In this document: positions 41,783 through 52,167 of the stretch, one piece after another | Numbering within the stretch: the stretch's first letter is position 1 | Layout: each line of letters begins with the position of its first letter | Origin: Desulfosediminicola ganghwensis | GTDB taxonomy: Bacteria; Desulfobacterota; Desulfobulbia; Desulfobulbales; Desulfocapsaceae | DNA length: 64,000 nucleotides | Direction: 5' to 3' | Assembly (NCBI RefSeq): GCF_005116675.2 | Contig: NZ_CP050699.1 | Location: forward strand, 2,999,001 to 3,063,000 | Notes under the pieces: generated by a model | The model's database searches: none | What the model saw: only the letters and a program-made list of their open reading frames with translations | Told to the model about the DNA's origin: nothing | Translations under genes and position numbers: made by a program

Positions 41783-43172
41783 GGCGAGCGTGGTTTTTCA
41801 GGTATTCCGCAATACCTGCTTTGTCTGCATCCATCAATTCGCAACGGGCTTCCCGATCGGCGAGCCCTGCAATTGATTCGGGGATATCAGGGTCACGGCC
41901 GATGGCGGTGTGAACAACATCACCAAACTTTGCCGGATGGGCAGTGGCCAGGCAAACAATCGGGATTCCAGTACTCCGGTGTTCCTGGGCGGCTTTAACT
42001 CCAATTGCGGTATGCGGGTCGAGGACGTAATTGAATTCCTGGTAAAAAGATCTAATGGTTTCTACCACCTGATCTTCATTGACAGCATACGTGCCGAAGT
42101 CACGACGAATCTGGTCCTGATAGGCATTCAGGTCAATTTTCCCGCTTGTCGCAAATTCTTCCATGAGTTCCCTGGTACGTTCGGGTTCGCTATCCATAAG
42201 GTAATAGAGGTAACGCTCGAAGTTGGATGCAGACTGAATGTCCATGGAAGGGCTGGAGGTCTGCACAACATCACTGAGTGAGTAATCTCCCGCACTTACG
42301 AAACGGCTGAGAATATCATTGGAGTTGGTTGCAAGGATAAGGCGTCGTATAGTTCCTTCCGGAAGCATGCGTTTGGCAATATATCCTGCGAAAATGTCAC
42401 CGAAGTTGCCAGTTGGCACGGAAAAATCAACGGAAGCCAGCTTTTCGTGCGAGTTGACGTGCAGGCAGCTCCAGACATAATAAACAACCTGGGCGAGCAC
42501 CCTGGCCCAGTTGATGGAGTTAATGGCCCCCAGGTGATATCTGTTCTTGAATTCTACATCTCCGAAAATGGACTTAACGATGGCCTGGCCATCATCAAAA
42601 GAACCCTTGATCGCGATGTTGAAGACATTGTCATCGAGCACGGTGGTCATCTGCTTTTCCTGCACTTCGCTTACGCGCCGGTGCGGATGCAGAATGAAAA
42701 TGTTAATCCGTTCCTTGCCTCGCACACCATAGATGGCAGCGCTGCCAGTATCTCCTGAAGTGGCTCCGAGAATGTTCAGGAAAGAGTCATCTTTTTCAAG
42801 TAGATATTCGAATAGATTGCCAAGAAACTGCAGCGCCACATCCTTGAAGGCCAGGGTCGGACCATGAAAGAGCTCAAGGATATGCAAATCGCCGCAATGA
42901 ACGAGTGGAGTTACCTCGTCGTGGCTGAAGCTTTCATAGGAGGCATTGATGAGGTTACGCAGGTCGCTCGCAGGAATGTCATCAATGAAGCGCGACATCA
43001 CCTCATAAGCGAGCTCACTGTAGCTTAGCTCCTGCCAGGCCGTAAGTGTCTCACTGCCGATTCTCGGGATCGTTCTCGGCAGCAGCAGTCCGCCATCTTC
43101 TGCAAGTCCCATGAGGACTGCTTGAGTAAAGGGAATATTACTTACTTTGCCACGTGTACTGATGTATTGCAT
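41775..43172 (-). CDS. thrC: Threonine synthase
   Basis: This PLP enzyme converts O-phosphohomoserine to threonine. Typical features are the N-terminal MQYISTRGKVSNIPFTQAVL, the PLP Lys at 110 in GPTLAFKDVALQFLG, and the phosphate-binding and substrate blocks LGATSGDTGSAA and VPTGNFGDIFAGY. Its 465-residue length fits the fungal/proteobacterial class. It lies 98 bp after rsfS and is translationally coupled to the PNP gene. Confidence 0.95.
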   Translation of the reverse strand: MQYISTRGKVSNIPFTQAVLMGLAEDGGLLLPRTIPRIGSETLTAWQELSYSELAYEVMSRFIDDIPASDLRNLINASYESFSHDEVTPLVHCGDLHILELFHGPTLAFKDVALQFLGNLFEYLLEKDDSFLNILGATSGDTGSAAIYGVRGKERINIFILHPHRRVSEVQEKQMTTVLDDNVFNIAIKGSFDDGQAIVKSIFGDVEFKNRYHLGAINSINWARVLAQVVYYVWSCLHVNSHEKLASVDFSVPTGNFGDIFAGYIAKRMLPEGTIRRLILATNSNDILSRFVSAGDYSLSDVVQTSSPSMDIQSASNFERYLYYLMDSEPERTRELMEEFATSGKIDLNAYQDQIRRDFGTYAVNEDQVVETIRSFYQEFNYVLDPHTAIGVKAAQEHRSTGIPIVCLATAHPAKFGDVVHTAIGRDPDIPESIAGLADREARCELMDADKAGIAEYLKNHARHG

Positions 43173-43270
43173 AATCTATCTGTCCAAGGTGTTGAATTTG
43201 GCAGCTCATGGGAATTCAGGATGCAGTGGAGACTGCCAAAGTGAAATAGTCTGGCCAGTACAGGTGTCAG

Positions 43271-43648
43271 TTACTGGTCTTCGACGTTGATTCGGGGGGC
43301 GTCATGCCACAACCCTTCCAGATCATAGAACTCACGCTGATCATAATAAAAAATGTGAACAACGACATCCCCAAAATCAAGAAGAACCCACATTCCGTCC
43401 TGAAGGCCTTCTGCCCTTGAGGTTTTAACACGTTTTGAGCGCATCTCACCTTCAATAGCCTCGGCGAGTCCCTGGACATGACGGGTCGAACGGCCGTTCA
43501 TGATTACAAAAAAGTCAGTAAAAGACGCTTTACCTTGTACGTCCAGAATTACAACATCTTCAGCCTTGGTATCCAGGGCAACCTGGGCACATGTTTTGGC
43601 CAGTTCCAACCCGCTTTTATCGCGGTATTCTTTTTTTAGTTTTCTCAT
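43271..43648 (-). CDS. rsfS: Ribosomal silencing factor RsfS
   Basis: RsfS (DUF143) binds L14 and blocks subunit joining in starved cells. Motifs are VVILDVQGKASFTDFFVIMNGRSTRHVQGLAEAI and GLQDGMWVLLDFGDVVVHIF, ending in the usual FYDLEGLWHDAP. The start used is ATG 43648 (MRKLKKEY); the frame is open upstream into topB, but that 40-residue extension is the topB 3' end read in another frame. It starts 41 bp after topB stops. Confidence 0.92.
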   Translation of the reverse strand: MRKLKKEYRDKSGLELAKTCAQVALDTKAEDVVILDVQGKASFTDFFVIMNGRSTRHVQGLAEAIEGEMRSKRVKTSRAEGLQDGMWVLLDFGDVVVHIFYYDQREFYDLEGLWHDAPRINVEDQ

Positions 43649-43688
43649 AGTATTCTTGCCCCGAAATCTGTAGGGGCGGTGAAATTTT

Positions 43689-46139
43689 TTATGCTGTTTT
43701 ACGCTGCTTGCGCGGTGGAAACTCAAAACTGATCTTGCCGTTTTTCCCGAGCAGCAGATACGCGTCAAAAGGTTTTCTCTTTTTAGATATAAAGCCTTTT
43801 ATCAACTCTGTTTTGCCATCAGTCAAGAGTTGCTTGATATTTGCGGACGATATTTCTTTTGAAAGAATGATTTTTCCGATTTTCAGTCCCTTGTCTTTGT
43901 CACCATCTAAAGCGGAAGCTGACATATAGCCCGCAGGTGTTTCGTAAACGGGGCTTCCGTCAATTGGCGATTGTCCAAGCGGTGTTGATTTTTTGATTTC
44001 CTCAATATCTATATCATCAGTGGAATCAGCAAAGATGAATTCAATTTTTTTGTTGTAACGAACCGAAGCGGTGAAAGGTTTGCCGCGTTTTGAACGGAAA
44101 TCGCTGTATGGTCCGAGTGTCTCGCCTTTGATGAGGCGAACTATCTCATCGTCACTCATTACCCGCCCACCGAGGATCTTGCGGATGGTGATCTTTTCGT
44201 CTTCTGAGATCCAGGCTGTAGGAGAACCGAAAAACTTGACTCCGTCAACCGGGCTGAAGGGTGCTTCCTGACGAACCTCTGTGGCTTCAAAGTTTTTTAT
44301 CTGGTCAATGATATGCCTGGTGAGATCCCGGATCTCCTTCATGAACTTTTCGCGGGTAAGCTGCCCTTTCAGGATCTGGTTAAGCTTATATTCCCATTCA
44401 CCAGTCATTTCCGGAGAGGCGAGCACCTCAATTTTCATGGCTTCCAGCAGGGATAACAGCTCAAAGGCTTTGCCGGTGGGAGTGAGGTCCTTGCCCTCAC
44501 GAACAATATACTTTTCCTTGATGAGTTTCTCTATGATCGCCGCACGGGTGGCAGGTGTGCCAAGCCCACGCTCTTTCATGGCATCGGCGAGTTCTTCGTC
44601 ATCAATGAATTTATCGGATTTTTCCATCGCCGACAGGAGTGTGGCTTCTGTATATCGCGGTGGCGGGGTCGTCTCCTTGTCTTCTTTTTCGATGGAGTCA
44701 CAATTGACCTTGGCGTCTGGAGCCAAGGGGGCCAGCAGCTTTTCGTTCTCACCAGACTGACCTCCGCCGTAAATGGCTTTCCAGCCTGCGTTCAGAAGAA
44801 TCTTGCCCTCGGTGATGAAGGTCTCCTTTTCAACGATGGAGGTCCGCCTGGTGTTCATATATACAGCTGCCGGGAAAAAAACTGCCAGAAAGCGCTGAAC
44901 AACCATCTGGTAAATTTTCAGCTCTGGTTCAGAAAGTTCCTTGGGCAACAGGCTGGTGGGCATAATCGCATGGTGATCGGTAATTTTCTTATTGTCGAAT
45001 ATGCGTTTGTCTTTTTTGATGTAGCCCTTTTCAAGCGCCTCATCTGCAAATTTACCATATTGCCAGCCTTTTTGCTTTTTAACAGTTTCGGTGGCGGTTT
45101 TTACATAGTCTTCAGGCAGGTTCCGGCTGTCAGTTCTCGGATAAGTGAGCACCTTGTGACGCTCATACAAGGCCTGGGCCAGGCCAAGAGTATTTTTGGC
45201 AGAAAAACCGAAACGGGAGTTCGCCTCACGCTGGAGTGAGGTGAGGTCGTAAAGTTGTGGTGAACGCTGGGTTGACTCCTTGCTGGTTTCGGTAACCTCG
45301 GCGGGCTTGCCTGTACATTTGTCTACGATTGCCAGCGCTTTCTCAGGTTCCCAGATCCGGTCGGCTTTAGCGTAGGAGTTGGCCGGGTCTTTTCTAAAAC
45401 CAGTATCTATCCATTTCCCGAGATACTCCTGCCCATCAGCTGCAAAGGTTGCAGTCAGGGTAGAGTAGGGAACCGGCTCAAACCCCAGGCGGACTTGCTC
45501 ACGTTTTACTATGAGTGAAAGGGTCGGGGTCTGCACTCGCCCGCAGGGAGTAAGGAAAAAACCACCTTTCCTTGAATTGAAGCCGGTAAGGGCTCTGGTT
45601 GCATTGATGCCTATCAGCCAGTCAGATTCTGAGCGACAGAGAGCGGTGTCCTCAAGCGGTACCATCTCTTCATTCTGCCGCAGATTGTCAAAACCTTTCT
45701 TTATTGCATCTGTGGTCATCGATTGCAGCCATAGACGCTTGAAAGATTTTCTGGCTACGGAGTTGTTCCAGACGTAATTGATTATGTATTTAAAAATCAA
45801 TTCACCTTCGCGACCGGCATCACAGGCGTTGATTATCTCAACAACGTCTTTTCTGCGGATCAGCTTCTGCAAGGCATTTAATTGGGATTTTGTTCCGTCC
45901 AGGCCCTTGAGGGGAAATGATTCGGGGAGAATTGGCAGGTTTTCCATTCCCCATTTCTGGTAATCCGGGTTGATTTCTTCCGGGTAGCAGATGGATACCA
46001 GGTGGCCTATGGCATACGAAACTATATAATCATCGCTTTCAAAGTGAGTTTTCGTCTTTTTGAATTTGCCTGGCAGTACCTTGACGAGATCTCCGGCGAC
46101 ACTTGGTTTCTCGGCAATTATGAGAGTTTTTGCTGTCAT
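43689..46139 (-). CDS. topB: DNA topoisomerase III, type IA
   Basis: The 816-residue enzyme relaxes and decatenates DNA by passing single strands. It has the N-terminal TOPRIM (LIIAEKPSVAGDL, INACDAGREGELIF), the type IA core with active-site Tyr333 in HKVLTYPRTDSRNLP, and ATRAAIIEKLIKEKYI. The C-terminus has no zinc-finger cysteines; instead it holds repeated YxG/SKRGKPF-type modules (FRSKRGKPFTASVRYNKKIEF and ISKKRKPFDAYLLL). No clear ribosome-binding site precedes ATG 46139. Confidence 0.93.
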   Translation of the reverse strand: MTAKTLIIAEKPSVAGDLVKVLPGKFKKTKTHFESDDYIVSYAIGHLVSICYPEEINPDYQKWGMENLPILPESFPLKGLDGTKSQLNALQKLIRRKDVVEIINACDAGREGELIFKYIINYVWNNSVARKSFKRLWLQSMTTDAIKKGFDNLRQNEEMVPLEDTALCRSESDWLIGINATRALTGFNSRKGGFFLTPCGRVQTPTLSLIVKREQVRLGFEPVPYSTLTATFAADGQEYLGKWIDTGFRKDPANSYAKADRIWEPEKALAIVDKCTGKPAEVTETSKESTQRSPQLYDLTSLQREANSRFGFSAKNTLGLAQALYERHKVLTYPRTDSRNLPEDYVKTATETVKKQKGWQYGKFADEALEKGYIKKDKRIFDNKKITDHHAIMPTSLLPKELSEPELKIYQMVVQRFLAVFFPAAVYMNTRRTSIVEKETFITEGKILLNAGWKAIYGGGQSGENEKLLAPLAPDAKVNCDSIEKEDKETTPPPRYTEATLLSAMEKSDKFIDDEELADAMKERGLGTPATRAAIIEKLIKEKYIVREGKDLTPTGKAFELLSLLEAMKIEVLASPEMTGEWEYKLNQILKGQLTREKFMKEIRDLTRHIIDQIKNFEATEVRQEAPFSPVDGVKFFGSPTAWISEDEKITIRKILGGRVMSDDEIVRLIKGETLGPYSDFRSKRGKPFTASVRYNKKIEFIFADSTDDIDIEEIKKSTPLGQSPIDGSPVYETPAGYMSASALDGDKDKGLKIGKIILSKEISSANIKQLLTDGKTELIKGFISKKRKPFDAYLLLGKNGKISFEFPPRKQRKTA

Positions 46140-46607
46140 GTATTTTATTATAGGGGGCAGTGAAGCAAGGCGAAATATCTGGGCCAGCCGTTTACCCTGG
46201 AAGATTATTGATCAGGTGACAGAATGTTATGTGTCTTGGCGTGTTAACGCAACTCTTGAAGCAGGTTTTTTTGCCTGTGAATGAAAGTACATCATAATGA
46301 ATAGGAAAAACCAACCATCCCGGAATTGAAAGATGTTGTATATATCTGCGTCAGGTTTGTCAAATGGATTTTAAAATATTTTTACCATTCATCCGGTTTC
46401 ACCACTTTATGAATTTCCTAATAAAGGCAAGTAAATATAGAGGTATAGTTGGTGGAAAATGGTTACCTGCAACCCATAGGTAAATGACCGCTGTTTAAAT
46501 CTTGCTTCTTGCGTAACAGACAAAAGCAGTTAAATTTTCAGGAGTGGAATAATCTGATAAGCTCTGATCTTTCTATGTTTTGCCGATTCTCATTTTTGTT
46601 GGCCCTC

Positions 46608-46636
46608 TTGACAGGGAAAACGAAGTATGTTTTATT
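46608..46636 (+). promoter_or_regulatory. rimP: Candidate promoter of the rimP-nusA-infB operon
   Basis: A perfect TTGACA is separated by 17 bases from TTTATT, a weak match to the -10 consensus. The distance to the rimP start is about 275 bp, implying a long leader that contains the hairpin at 46797. Confidence 0.35.
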
Positions 46637-46796
46637 TGCCACATTGAAAGATTGGACTTTCGATCTGTTGAGGCAGATTACAGGGTAGTTGCGTGAAAAC
46701 TCCTTTCTTCAATTCGGGTTGGAGTCATTTACGTAAAATGCTCCGCTCGACAACGCCGGTATACCTCCAGCAGGTGTCTCTGCAGGAAGGCTTTGG

Positions 46797-46822
46797 AAAG
46801 TGGGCTTTGCCCGCTTTTTTTT
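46797..46822 (+). terminator. Intrinsic terminator/attenuator in the rimP leader
   Basis: AAAGTGGGC pairs with GCCCGCTTT (one G-U) across a TTT loop, followed by five further T's. It sits 91 bp before rimP on the same strand, so if the transcript starts upstream it must be read through, a position suited to attenuation of an operon that encodes NusA. Confidence 0.65.
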
Positions 46823-46912
46823 ATGCCTGAATGATGATGCCGGTATATCAGGTGCCGCCGTGAGGCATGGGCCTAAAGGAAAATTCATCGCTTTCGTAGC
46901 GGGTATTGGCTG

Positions 46913-47368
46913 ATGAGCGACTTTATAATTGAAAAAATTGAAGATTTTGCAGCAACTTTGCTGCCCTCCATGGGGCTTGAACTGGTTGATGTTCAGTTCC
47001 GAAGAGAAGGGCACGGCTGGGTTTTGCGGATTCTTATTGATAGTGAAGAGGGAATAACTGTTGATCATTGCGCTGATGTCAGTCGTGAAATGAGTGATTT
47101 CCTCGACGTGGAAGATCTGATTGATTATCCATATAATTTAGAGGTCTCCTCTCCAGGTATTGAGAGGCCTTTGAAGTCTCTTGCCGATTACCAGCGGTTT
47201 GCCGGCAAAAAAGCGCGCATCAAGCTGCGGGAAGCTGTTGGCGATCAGAAAGTGTTTGTGGGAGTTATTCAGCAGTCAAATGATGAGCACGTAGAATTGC
47301 AGCTGGAAGACGAAAGTACCGTGCAGCTGCCTTTTGAACTTATCAGGAAAGCCCGTCTGTCACTGTAG
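46913..47368 (+). CDS. rimP: Ribosome maturation factor RimP
   Basis: RimP assists 30S assembly. The 151-residue protein has the expected LELVDVQFRREGHGWVLRILID opening, GITVDHCADVSREMSDFLD, and the signature YNLEVSSPGIERPLKS, then an SH3-like C-terminal domain (VELQLEDESTVQLPFELIRKARL). It is the first gene of the conserved rimP-nusA-ylxR-infB-rbfA cluster. Confidence 0.95.
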   Translation: MSDFIIEKIEDFAATLLPSMGLELVDVQFRREGHGWVLRILIDSEEGITVDHCADVSREMSDFLDVEDLIDYPYNLEVSSPGIERPLKSLADYQRFAGKKARIKLREAVGDQKVFVGVIQQSNDEHVELQLEDESTVQLPFELIRKARLSL

Positions 47369-47458
47369 TGTTCGAAGGGTGAAAGACAATTGCGTTACAA
47401 CTGAGTGCGAATGTCCTCCCGTAAAGAGGCAGGAAGCAATAAGCATGGAGCAAAAAAA

Positions 47459-48886
47459 ATGGTATCGGAGCTTAAACGCATAATCGATCAGATCAGCAGA
47501 GATCGCGGATTCGACAAGCAGTTGCTGGTTGAGGCCATTGAGGAGGCGGTACAGTCAGCTGCGCGTAAAAAGCTTGGCAGCCGGCGGGATATTGAGGTTC
47601 GCTACAACGACGAATACGGCGAGGTAGAGGTCTTTCAGTTCCGAAGTGTCGTCGAAGTGGCTGAAGATGAACAGACTGAAATTTCATATGAAGAAGCTAT
47701 AAGCCTGGACCCTGATGTACAGATGGGTGATGAGCTTGGCGAAAAGATGCAAAATATTACCGATCTCGGTCGTATTGCTGCACAGTCAGCCAAGCAGGTA
47801 ATCATCCATAAGATGAAAGATGCTGAGCGTGAAGTGATTTACGACATGTTCAAGGATCGGCAGGGTGAGGTTGTAAGCGGTATTGTGCAGCGCTTTGAGC
47901 GTGGCAATATGATCATCAATCTGGGTCGTACCGATGCTATTTTGCCGAAGGATCAGCAGATTCCCAAGCGTTCCTTCAAGCAAGGTGACCGTATCCGCGC
48001 CTATCTTACTGAGGTGCGTCAGACCGCACGTGATTCACAGCTGGTTCTCTCCAGGACAAATGATGAGTTCCTGGCTAAGTTGTTCCAGATGGAAGTGCCG
48101 GAGATCTCTGAGGGCATCGTACGTATCATGGGCGTAAGTCGTGAACCAGGCTTTCGTGCCAAGATTGCAGTGAGTTCCTCAGAGAGTGACGTTGATCCGG
48201 TAGGTGCTTGTGTCGGAATGAAGGGTTCAAGGGTGCAGAACGTTGTCCAGGAACTTCAGGGTGAGCGGATTGATATTGTTACCTGGTCCCCGGATCCGGC
48301 TAAATATGTTTACAATGCGCTTGCTCCAGCTCATGTAAGCATGGTTCGGGTTGATGAGGACAATAACTCTATGCTGGTGGTTGTACCAAACGATCAGCTC
48401 TCTCTGGCAATTGGCAGGCAAGGACAGAATGTACGACTTGCGTCCCGGCTATTGGGCTGGAGAATTGATGTGAAGAGCGAGCAGCGCTGGAATAATCTCC
48501 AGGATGCCGGTTATCAGACAATTCTGGCTCTTGACGGAGTTGATGAGTCGCTTGCTGATCAACTTTTCGGCAAAGGTGTCCGCTCTGTTGCTGATCTTGC
48601 CCAAAAGAGTGTCGAAGATCTTCTGGTGATTCGTTCTCTCGGCAATGAGTCTGCAGCTGCATTGATTGATGCCGCTAAGGTTGCAGCGGCGGCCATGCCT
48701 GAGCTCTCTGAGAGTGATCAGGAGGCTGAGGAAGAGACATCGGTAGAGGAAGAGGTTGCCAGCGAAGTGGTAGGAACCCTTGATGAAGACGTTACCGATG
48801 AGGAACGTGAGGAAGCTCGGGAAGCTGAAGAATCTGGCGACGCAGAGGGTGGGGACGAAGTCTCCGAGGAGAAGCCTGAAGCGTAA
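47459..48886 (+). CDS. nusA: Transcription termination/antitermination factor NusA
   Basis: NusA binds RNA polymerase and nascent RNA and controls pausing and termination. The order is NTD (ELKRIIDQISRDRGFDKQLL), S1 (VSGIVQRFERGNMIINLG), KH1/KH2 (VGACVGMKGSRVQNVVQEL, NDQLSLAIGRQGQNVRLAS), one helix-hairpin-helix segment (LDGVDESLADQLFGKG) and a strongly acidic tail of about 60 residues. I chose ATG 47459 because GGAG lies eight bases upstream and the N-terminus then aligns with other NusA proteins; the frame is open from an ATG at 47405. Confidence 0.95.
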   Translation: MVSELKRIIDQISRDRGFDKQLLVEAIEEAVQSAARKKLGSRRDIEVRYNDEYGEVEVFQFRSVVEVAEDEQTEISYEEAISLDPDVQMGDELGEKMQNITDLGRIAAQSAKQVIIHKMKDAEREVIYDMFKDRQGEVVSGIVQRFERGNMIINLGRTDAILPKDQQIPKRSFKQGDRIRAYLTEVRQTARDSQLVLSRTNDEFLAKLFQMEVPEISEGIVRIMGVSREPGFRAKIAVSSSESDVDPVGACVGMKGSRVQNVVQELQGERIDIVTWSPDPAKYVYNALAPAHVSMVRVDEDNNSMLVVVPNDQLSLAIGRQGQNVRLASRLLGWRIDVKSEQRWNNLQDAGYQTILALDGVDESLADQLFGKGVRSVADLAQKSVEDLLVIRSLGNESAAALIDAAKVAAAAMPELSESDQEAEEETSVEEEVASEVVGTLDEDVTDEEREEAREAEESGDAEGGDEVSEEKPEA

Positions 48887-48899
48887 GAATAGGTGTTGT

Positions 48900-49106
48900 G
48901 TGGCGGAACCGGTACGAACTTGTGTGGCTTGTGGCCGCAAAGATATAAAAAGCAACCTTCAGCGTTTTGTCTGGCGAGGTGACTCGCCGATAATTGATGA
49001 AACTGGTCGGGAAACCGGTCGGGGTGCATACTGTTGCAAGGTTGAACGTTGTCTGCAGAGGTTCGTAAAGCAGAATAAAAAATGGAAAAGAGTATTTCGC
49101 CTTTGA
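48900..49106 (+). CDS. ylxR: YlxR/RnpM family RNA-binding protein
   Basis: The 68-residue protein starts at GTG 48900 with VAEPVRTCVACGRKD, the standard YlxR opening, followed by LQRFVWRGD, GRGAYCC and CLQRFVKQNKKWKRVF. YlxR proteins lie between nusA and infB in many bacteria; in Bacillus and Clostridium relatives they bind RNase P RNA and modulate it. The frame opens earlier (ATG 48780) inside nusA, but that part is nusA sequence in another frame. Confidence 0.88.
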   Translation: MAEPVRTCVACGRKDIKSNLQRFVWRGDSPIIDETGRETGRGAYCCKVERCLQRFVKQNKKWKRVFRL

Positions 49107-49208
49107 GGAAATAGTATCTATAATAGCTCTACAGTGATGATCCATCTTATGATGATGAATCGGTAAGAGCTCTGAGTGCTAGGAGAGAAGGAAATACGGG
49201 AGTAAAGA

Positions 49209-52154
49209 ATGAGCAAGGTTAGGGTTTACGAACTGGCCAAGGAAGCCGGTATGAGTGGTAAGGCTTTGGCAGATAAACTCATAGAAGCTGGCTACGACAT
49301 TAAGAGCCACAGTTCATCAGTCGATGAGGAAACAGCTGCCAAAATCCGTACTACGGTATTGAAAGACTCAGATACCAAAATGGTTGAAAAGCGGATCAGC
49401 GGTGATCAGGGGTCGACTGTTATTCGCCGCCGATCAACCGTAATCCGTCGTAAGGCGAAGCCACAGGACGAGTCTGTAGAAACAGCGTCGATGGATGATG
49501 TGGCGCCAGAATCGACTGCTGAAAGTGTTGATGCGGAAGCTACGGTAGCGGATGCGGTTGCAGAGTCTTCTGTGCCAGAAAAAGAAATTGAGGCAAAAGA
49601 GCCGGAGCAAGGTGCTAGTGAGGCGGAGATTGATGCTGAACCTGCGAAGAAACAGCCCGTCACTCCCCGGGCCGAGAACGTCGCCAAGGTTATCAGTCGT
49701 CCTGTACCTCCCAAGCCTGCTAAAGTTGAAAAGAGTCGTTCTCCGGAGCCAAAACCGGAGCCTAAGTCTGAACCGGCAATTTCCAAACCGGAAAAAAGTG
49801 TCGTCAGTGAAGAATTAAAGCAAGAAAAAGAAGCTGTTGACCAGCCGGAAAAATTGGTGAGAAAAGAAAATACTGAAAAAGTTGTGGTGCAGGAACCTGT
49901 TGTAGAAGAAAAGCAGCCTGCCGCGCCCTCAAAACAGGACCAGCCTTTAAAGAAGGTAGAAGCAGATAAGCCTGCCAGGCAGGAAAAGCCAAAGGCAAAA
50001 CCTGCTGCCCAGCCGCAGCGCCGTGGAATGGCCAAAATTGTTGGTACTATTGAGTTGCCAAAAGAGCCGGAGAGTAGTCATCCATCACGACCTCGTAAGA
50101 GGCCAACAAAACCTGCACCGAGTCGCAGACCAGCGCGTCCGGATCAGCCAGCTGCTCCAAGTACCCCTGCTCAACCAGTTGCAGATGATGCACGTGGTAA
50201 AAAACGTGGTAAGAAAGGCGCCGTTGTCAAAGAAGATGATCGTAATCGCAGACCGGCTAAAGGCGGAAAAAAAGGTGGCAAGAACGTAAAATTTACCCAC
50301 TTTGGCAATGACTATAGCCGCAGCCAAGGTAAACGTGGGAAAAAAGGCAGAGGGCAGAAAGAGCGTGTAGTTCAGCCTGTAGCCGAGATGAAGGCCAGTA
50401 AACGCCGTATCGTAGTTTACGATACCATCACAGTAAGCGAGCTTGCTGCCCGCATGCGCATCAAGGCCAGTGAGGTAATTGCCAAACTGATGGGCCTCGG
50501 TGTCATGGCGACTATCAACCAGGCTGTTGATGTGGATACCGCTATGCTGATTGCCGCTGACTTCGGTTATGAAGTCGAGCAGGGAATTACCGAAGAGATC
50601 GGTATCCAGATGCTTGATGAGTCCCAGGAGGGCGGAGAACTTGTGTCACGCTCACCTGTCGTTACAGTTATGGGGCACGTTGACCACGGTAAAACATCTA
50701 TTCTCGATGCCATTCGAAAAACTGATGTGGCTGAGGGTGAGGCTGGTGGTATTACCCAGCATATTGGTGCATACCATGTTCGCTCAAGCGCTGGTGACGT
50801 TACTTTTGTAGATACCCCAGGCCATGCCGCCTTTACCGAGATGCGTTCCCGTGGTGCCCAGGTAACTGACCTCGTTATTCTGGTTGTTGCCGCTGATGAT
50901 GGTGTGATGGATCAGACCCGTGAGGCAATCAATCATGCCCAGGCTGCTGATGTTCCCATTCTTGTTGCGGTCAATAAGATCGATAAAGACAATGCCGATC
51001 CGGATCGTGTTAAGCGTGAACTTGCTGATTATGACCTGATTCCTGAAGAGTGGGGTGGTCAGACAATCTTCTGTGAGACTTCTGCCAAAAACAATATCGG
51101 CATCGATGAGCTTATGGAGTCCATCCAGCTCATGGCTGAAATACTTGAGCTCAAGGCTGACAAACAGAGAAAAGCCAAAGGTCGCGTAATTGAGGCTAAG
51201 CTTGACAAAGGTCGTGGTGCGGTGGCAACCGTACTCGTCCAGGAAGGTACCTTAAACAATGGCGACAACTTTGTCGTGGGCATGCATGCCGGTAAAGTTC
51301 GGGCAATGTTCGACGACCGCGGACGTACCATCAAGACAGCTGGTCCTTCTATTCCTGTAGAGGTTCAAGGTCTTTCAGGTGTACCGCAGGCAGGTGACGA
51401 ATTCGTCGTTGTTACCGATGAGAAGATGGCTAAGAACGTCAGCCAGGTTCGTGCGATGAAGGCACGTGAAGCTGAGCTTGGAGCCAACAGCAAGATTTCC
51501 CTCGACAAGCTCTTTGAGAAGATGAGCGAAGGAGAGGTGCAGGAACTGCGGGTTATTCTCCGTTCTGATGTGCAGGGTACTCTTGAGGCCTTCGCCAAGG
51601 CAGCAGAAGAACTTTCCACCAAGGATATTAAAGTTCGCGTGCTGCACGAAGGTACCGGTACCATCACCGAATCCGATATCCTGCTGGCATCTGCTTCTGA
51701 AGCAATTATCATCGGCTTTAACGTTCGTCCGACCGTTAAAGTAAAGGAACTTGCCACCAAGGAAAATGTCGATATCCGGTCTTACGACGTAATCTATCAT
51801 GCGCTGGACGATATCCGTAAAGCGATGGTGGGTATGCTGGAGCCGACTTACAAGGAAGACGTTATTGGTCTTGCTGAGGTTCGTGAAACATTCAGTGTAC
51901 CGAAAATCGGAGTTATCGCAGGTTGTAGTGTCTCCGATGGCAAGATTCAGAGGAATGCCGGTGTTCGCGTCCTCAGGGAAGGTGTGGTTGTTTACACTGG
52001 CAAAATCGGTTCTCTCAGGCGCTTCAAAGACGATGTTAAAGAGGTCGCTACCGGTTATGAATGTGGTATCGGCGTAGAGAACTTTAATGATATCAAGGTA
52101 GGTGATCATCTCGAAGCGTTTGTAATGCTCGAGGTGGAAGCGACCCTGGACTAG
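49209..52154 (+). CDS. infB: Translation initiation factor IF-2
   Basis: IF-2 is the GTPase that places initiator tRNA on the ribosome. The 981-residue protein has an N-terminal IF2_N module ([21 protein letters not shown]) and a roughly 300-residue Lys/Glu/Pro/Ala-rich low-complexity linker. A second IF2_N-like module follows ([21 protein letters not shown]), then the G domain ([27 protein letters not shown]) and domains II-IV. GGGAG lies six bases before ATG 49209. Confidence 0.97.
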   Translation: MSKVRVYELAKEAGMSGKALADKLIEAGYDIKSHSSSVDEETAAKIRTTVLKDSDTKMVEKRISGDQGSTVIRRRSTVIRRKAKPQDESVETASMDDVAPESTAESVDAEATVADAVAESSVPEKEIEAKEPEQGASEAEIDAEPAKKQPVTPRAENVAKVISRPVPPKPAKVEKSRSPEPKPEPKSEPAISKPEKSVVSEELKQEKEAVDQPEKLVRKENTEKVVVQEPVVEEKQPAAPSKQDQPLKKVEADKPARQEKPKAKPAAQPQRRGMAKIVGTIELPKEPESSHPSRPRKRPTKPAPSRRPARPDQPAAPSTPAQPVADDARGKKRGKKGAVVKEDDRNRRPAKGGKKGGKNVKFTHFGNDYSRSQGKRGKKGRGQKERVVQPVAEMKASKRRIVVYDTITVSELAARMRIKASEVIAKLMGLGVMATINQAVDVDTAMLIAADFGYEVEQGITEEIGIQMLDESQEGGELVSRSPVVTVMGHVDHGKTSILDAIRKTDVAEGEAGGITQHIGAYHVRSSAGDVTFVDTPGHAAFTEMRSRGAQVTDLVILVVAADDGVMDQTREAINHAQAADVPILVAVNKIDKDNADPDRVKRELADYDLIPEEWGGQTIFCETSAKNNIGIDELMESIQLMAEILELKADKQRKAKGRVIEAKLDKGRGAVATVLVQEGTLNNGDNFVVGMHAGKVRAMFDDRGRTIKTAGPSIPVEVQGLSGVPQAGDEFVVVTDEKMAKNVSQVRAMKAREAELGANSKISLDKLFEKMSEGEVQELRVILRSDVQGTLEAFAKAAEELSTKDIKVRVLHEGTGTITESDILLASASEAIIIGFNVRPTVKVKELATKENVDIRSYDVIYHALDDIRKAMVGMLEPTYKEDVIGLAEVRETFSVPKIGVIAGCSVSDGKIQRNAGVRVLREGVVVYTGKIGSLRRFKDDVKEVATGYECGIGVENFNDIKVGDHLEAFVMLEVEATLD

Positions 52155-52167
52155 TAGTTGGTGAAGT

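Larger units (their letters stand above)
46140..46912. other. 773-bp divergent region upstream of topB and the rimP-nusA operon
   Basis: No coding frame is convincing. A candidate sigma-70 promoter for rimP has TTGACA at 46608-46613 and TTTATT at 46631-46636 with a 17-base spacer. A terminator-like hairpin at 46797-46822 lies in the rimP leader. No tRNA is present, unlike E. coli where metY precedes rimP. Confidence 0.45.

Noticed and set aside
46140-46912. tRNA gene before rimP, as in E. coli metY
   Set aside because: No cloverleaf or T-loop GTTCRA pattern could be found in the region.
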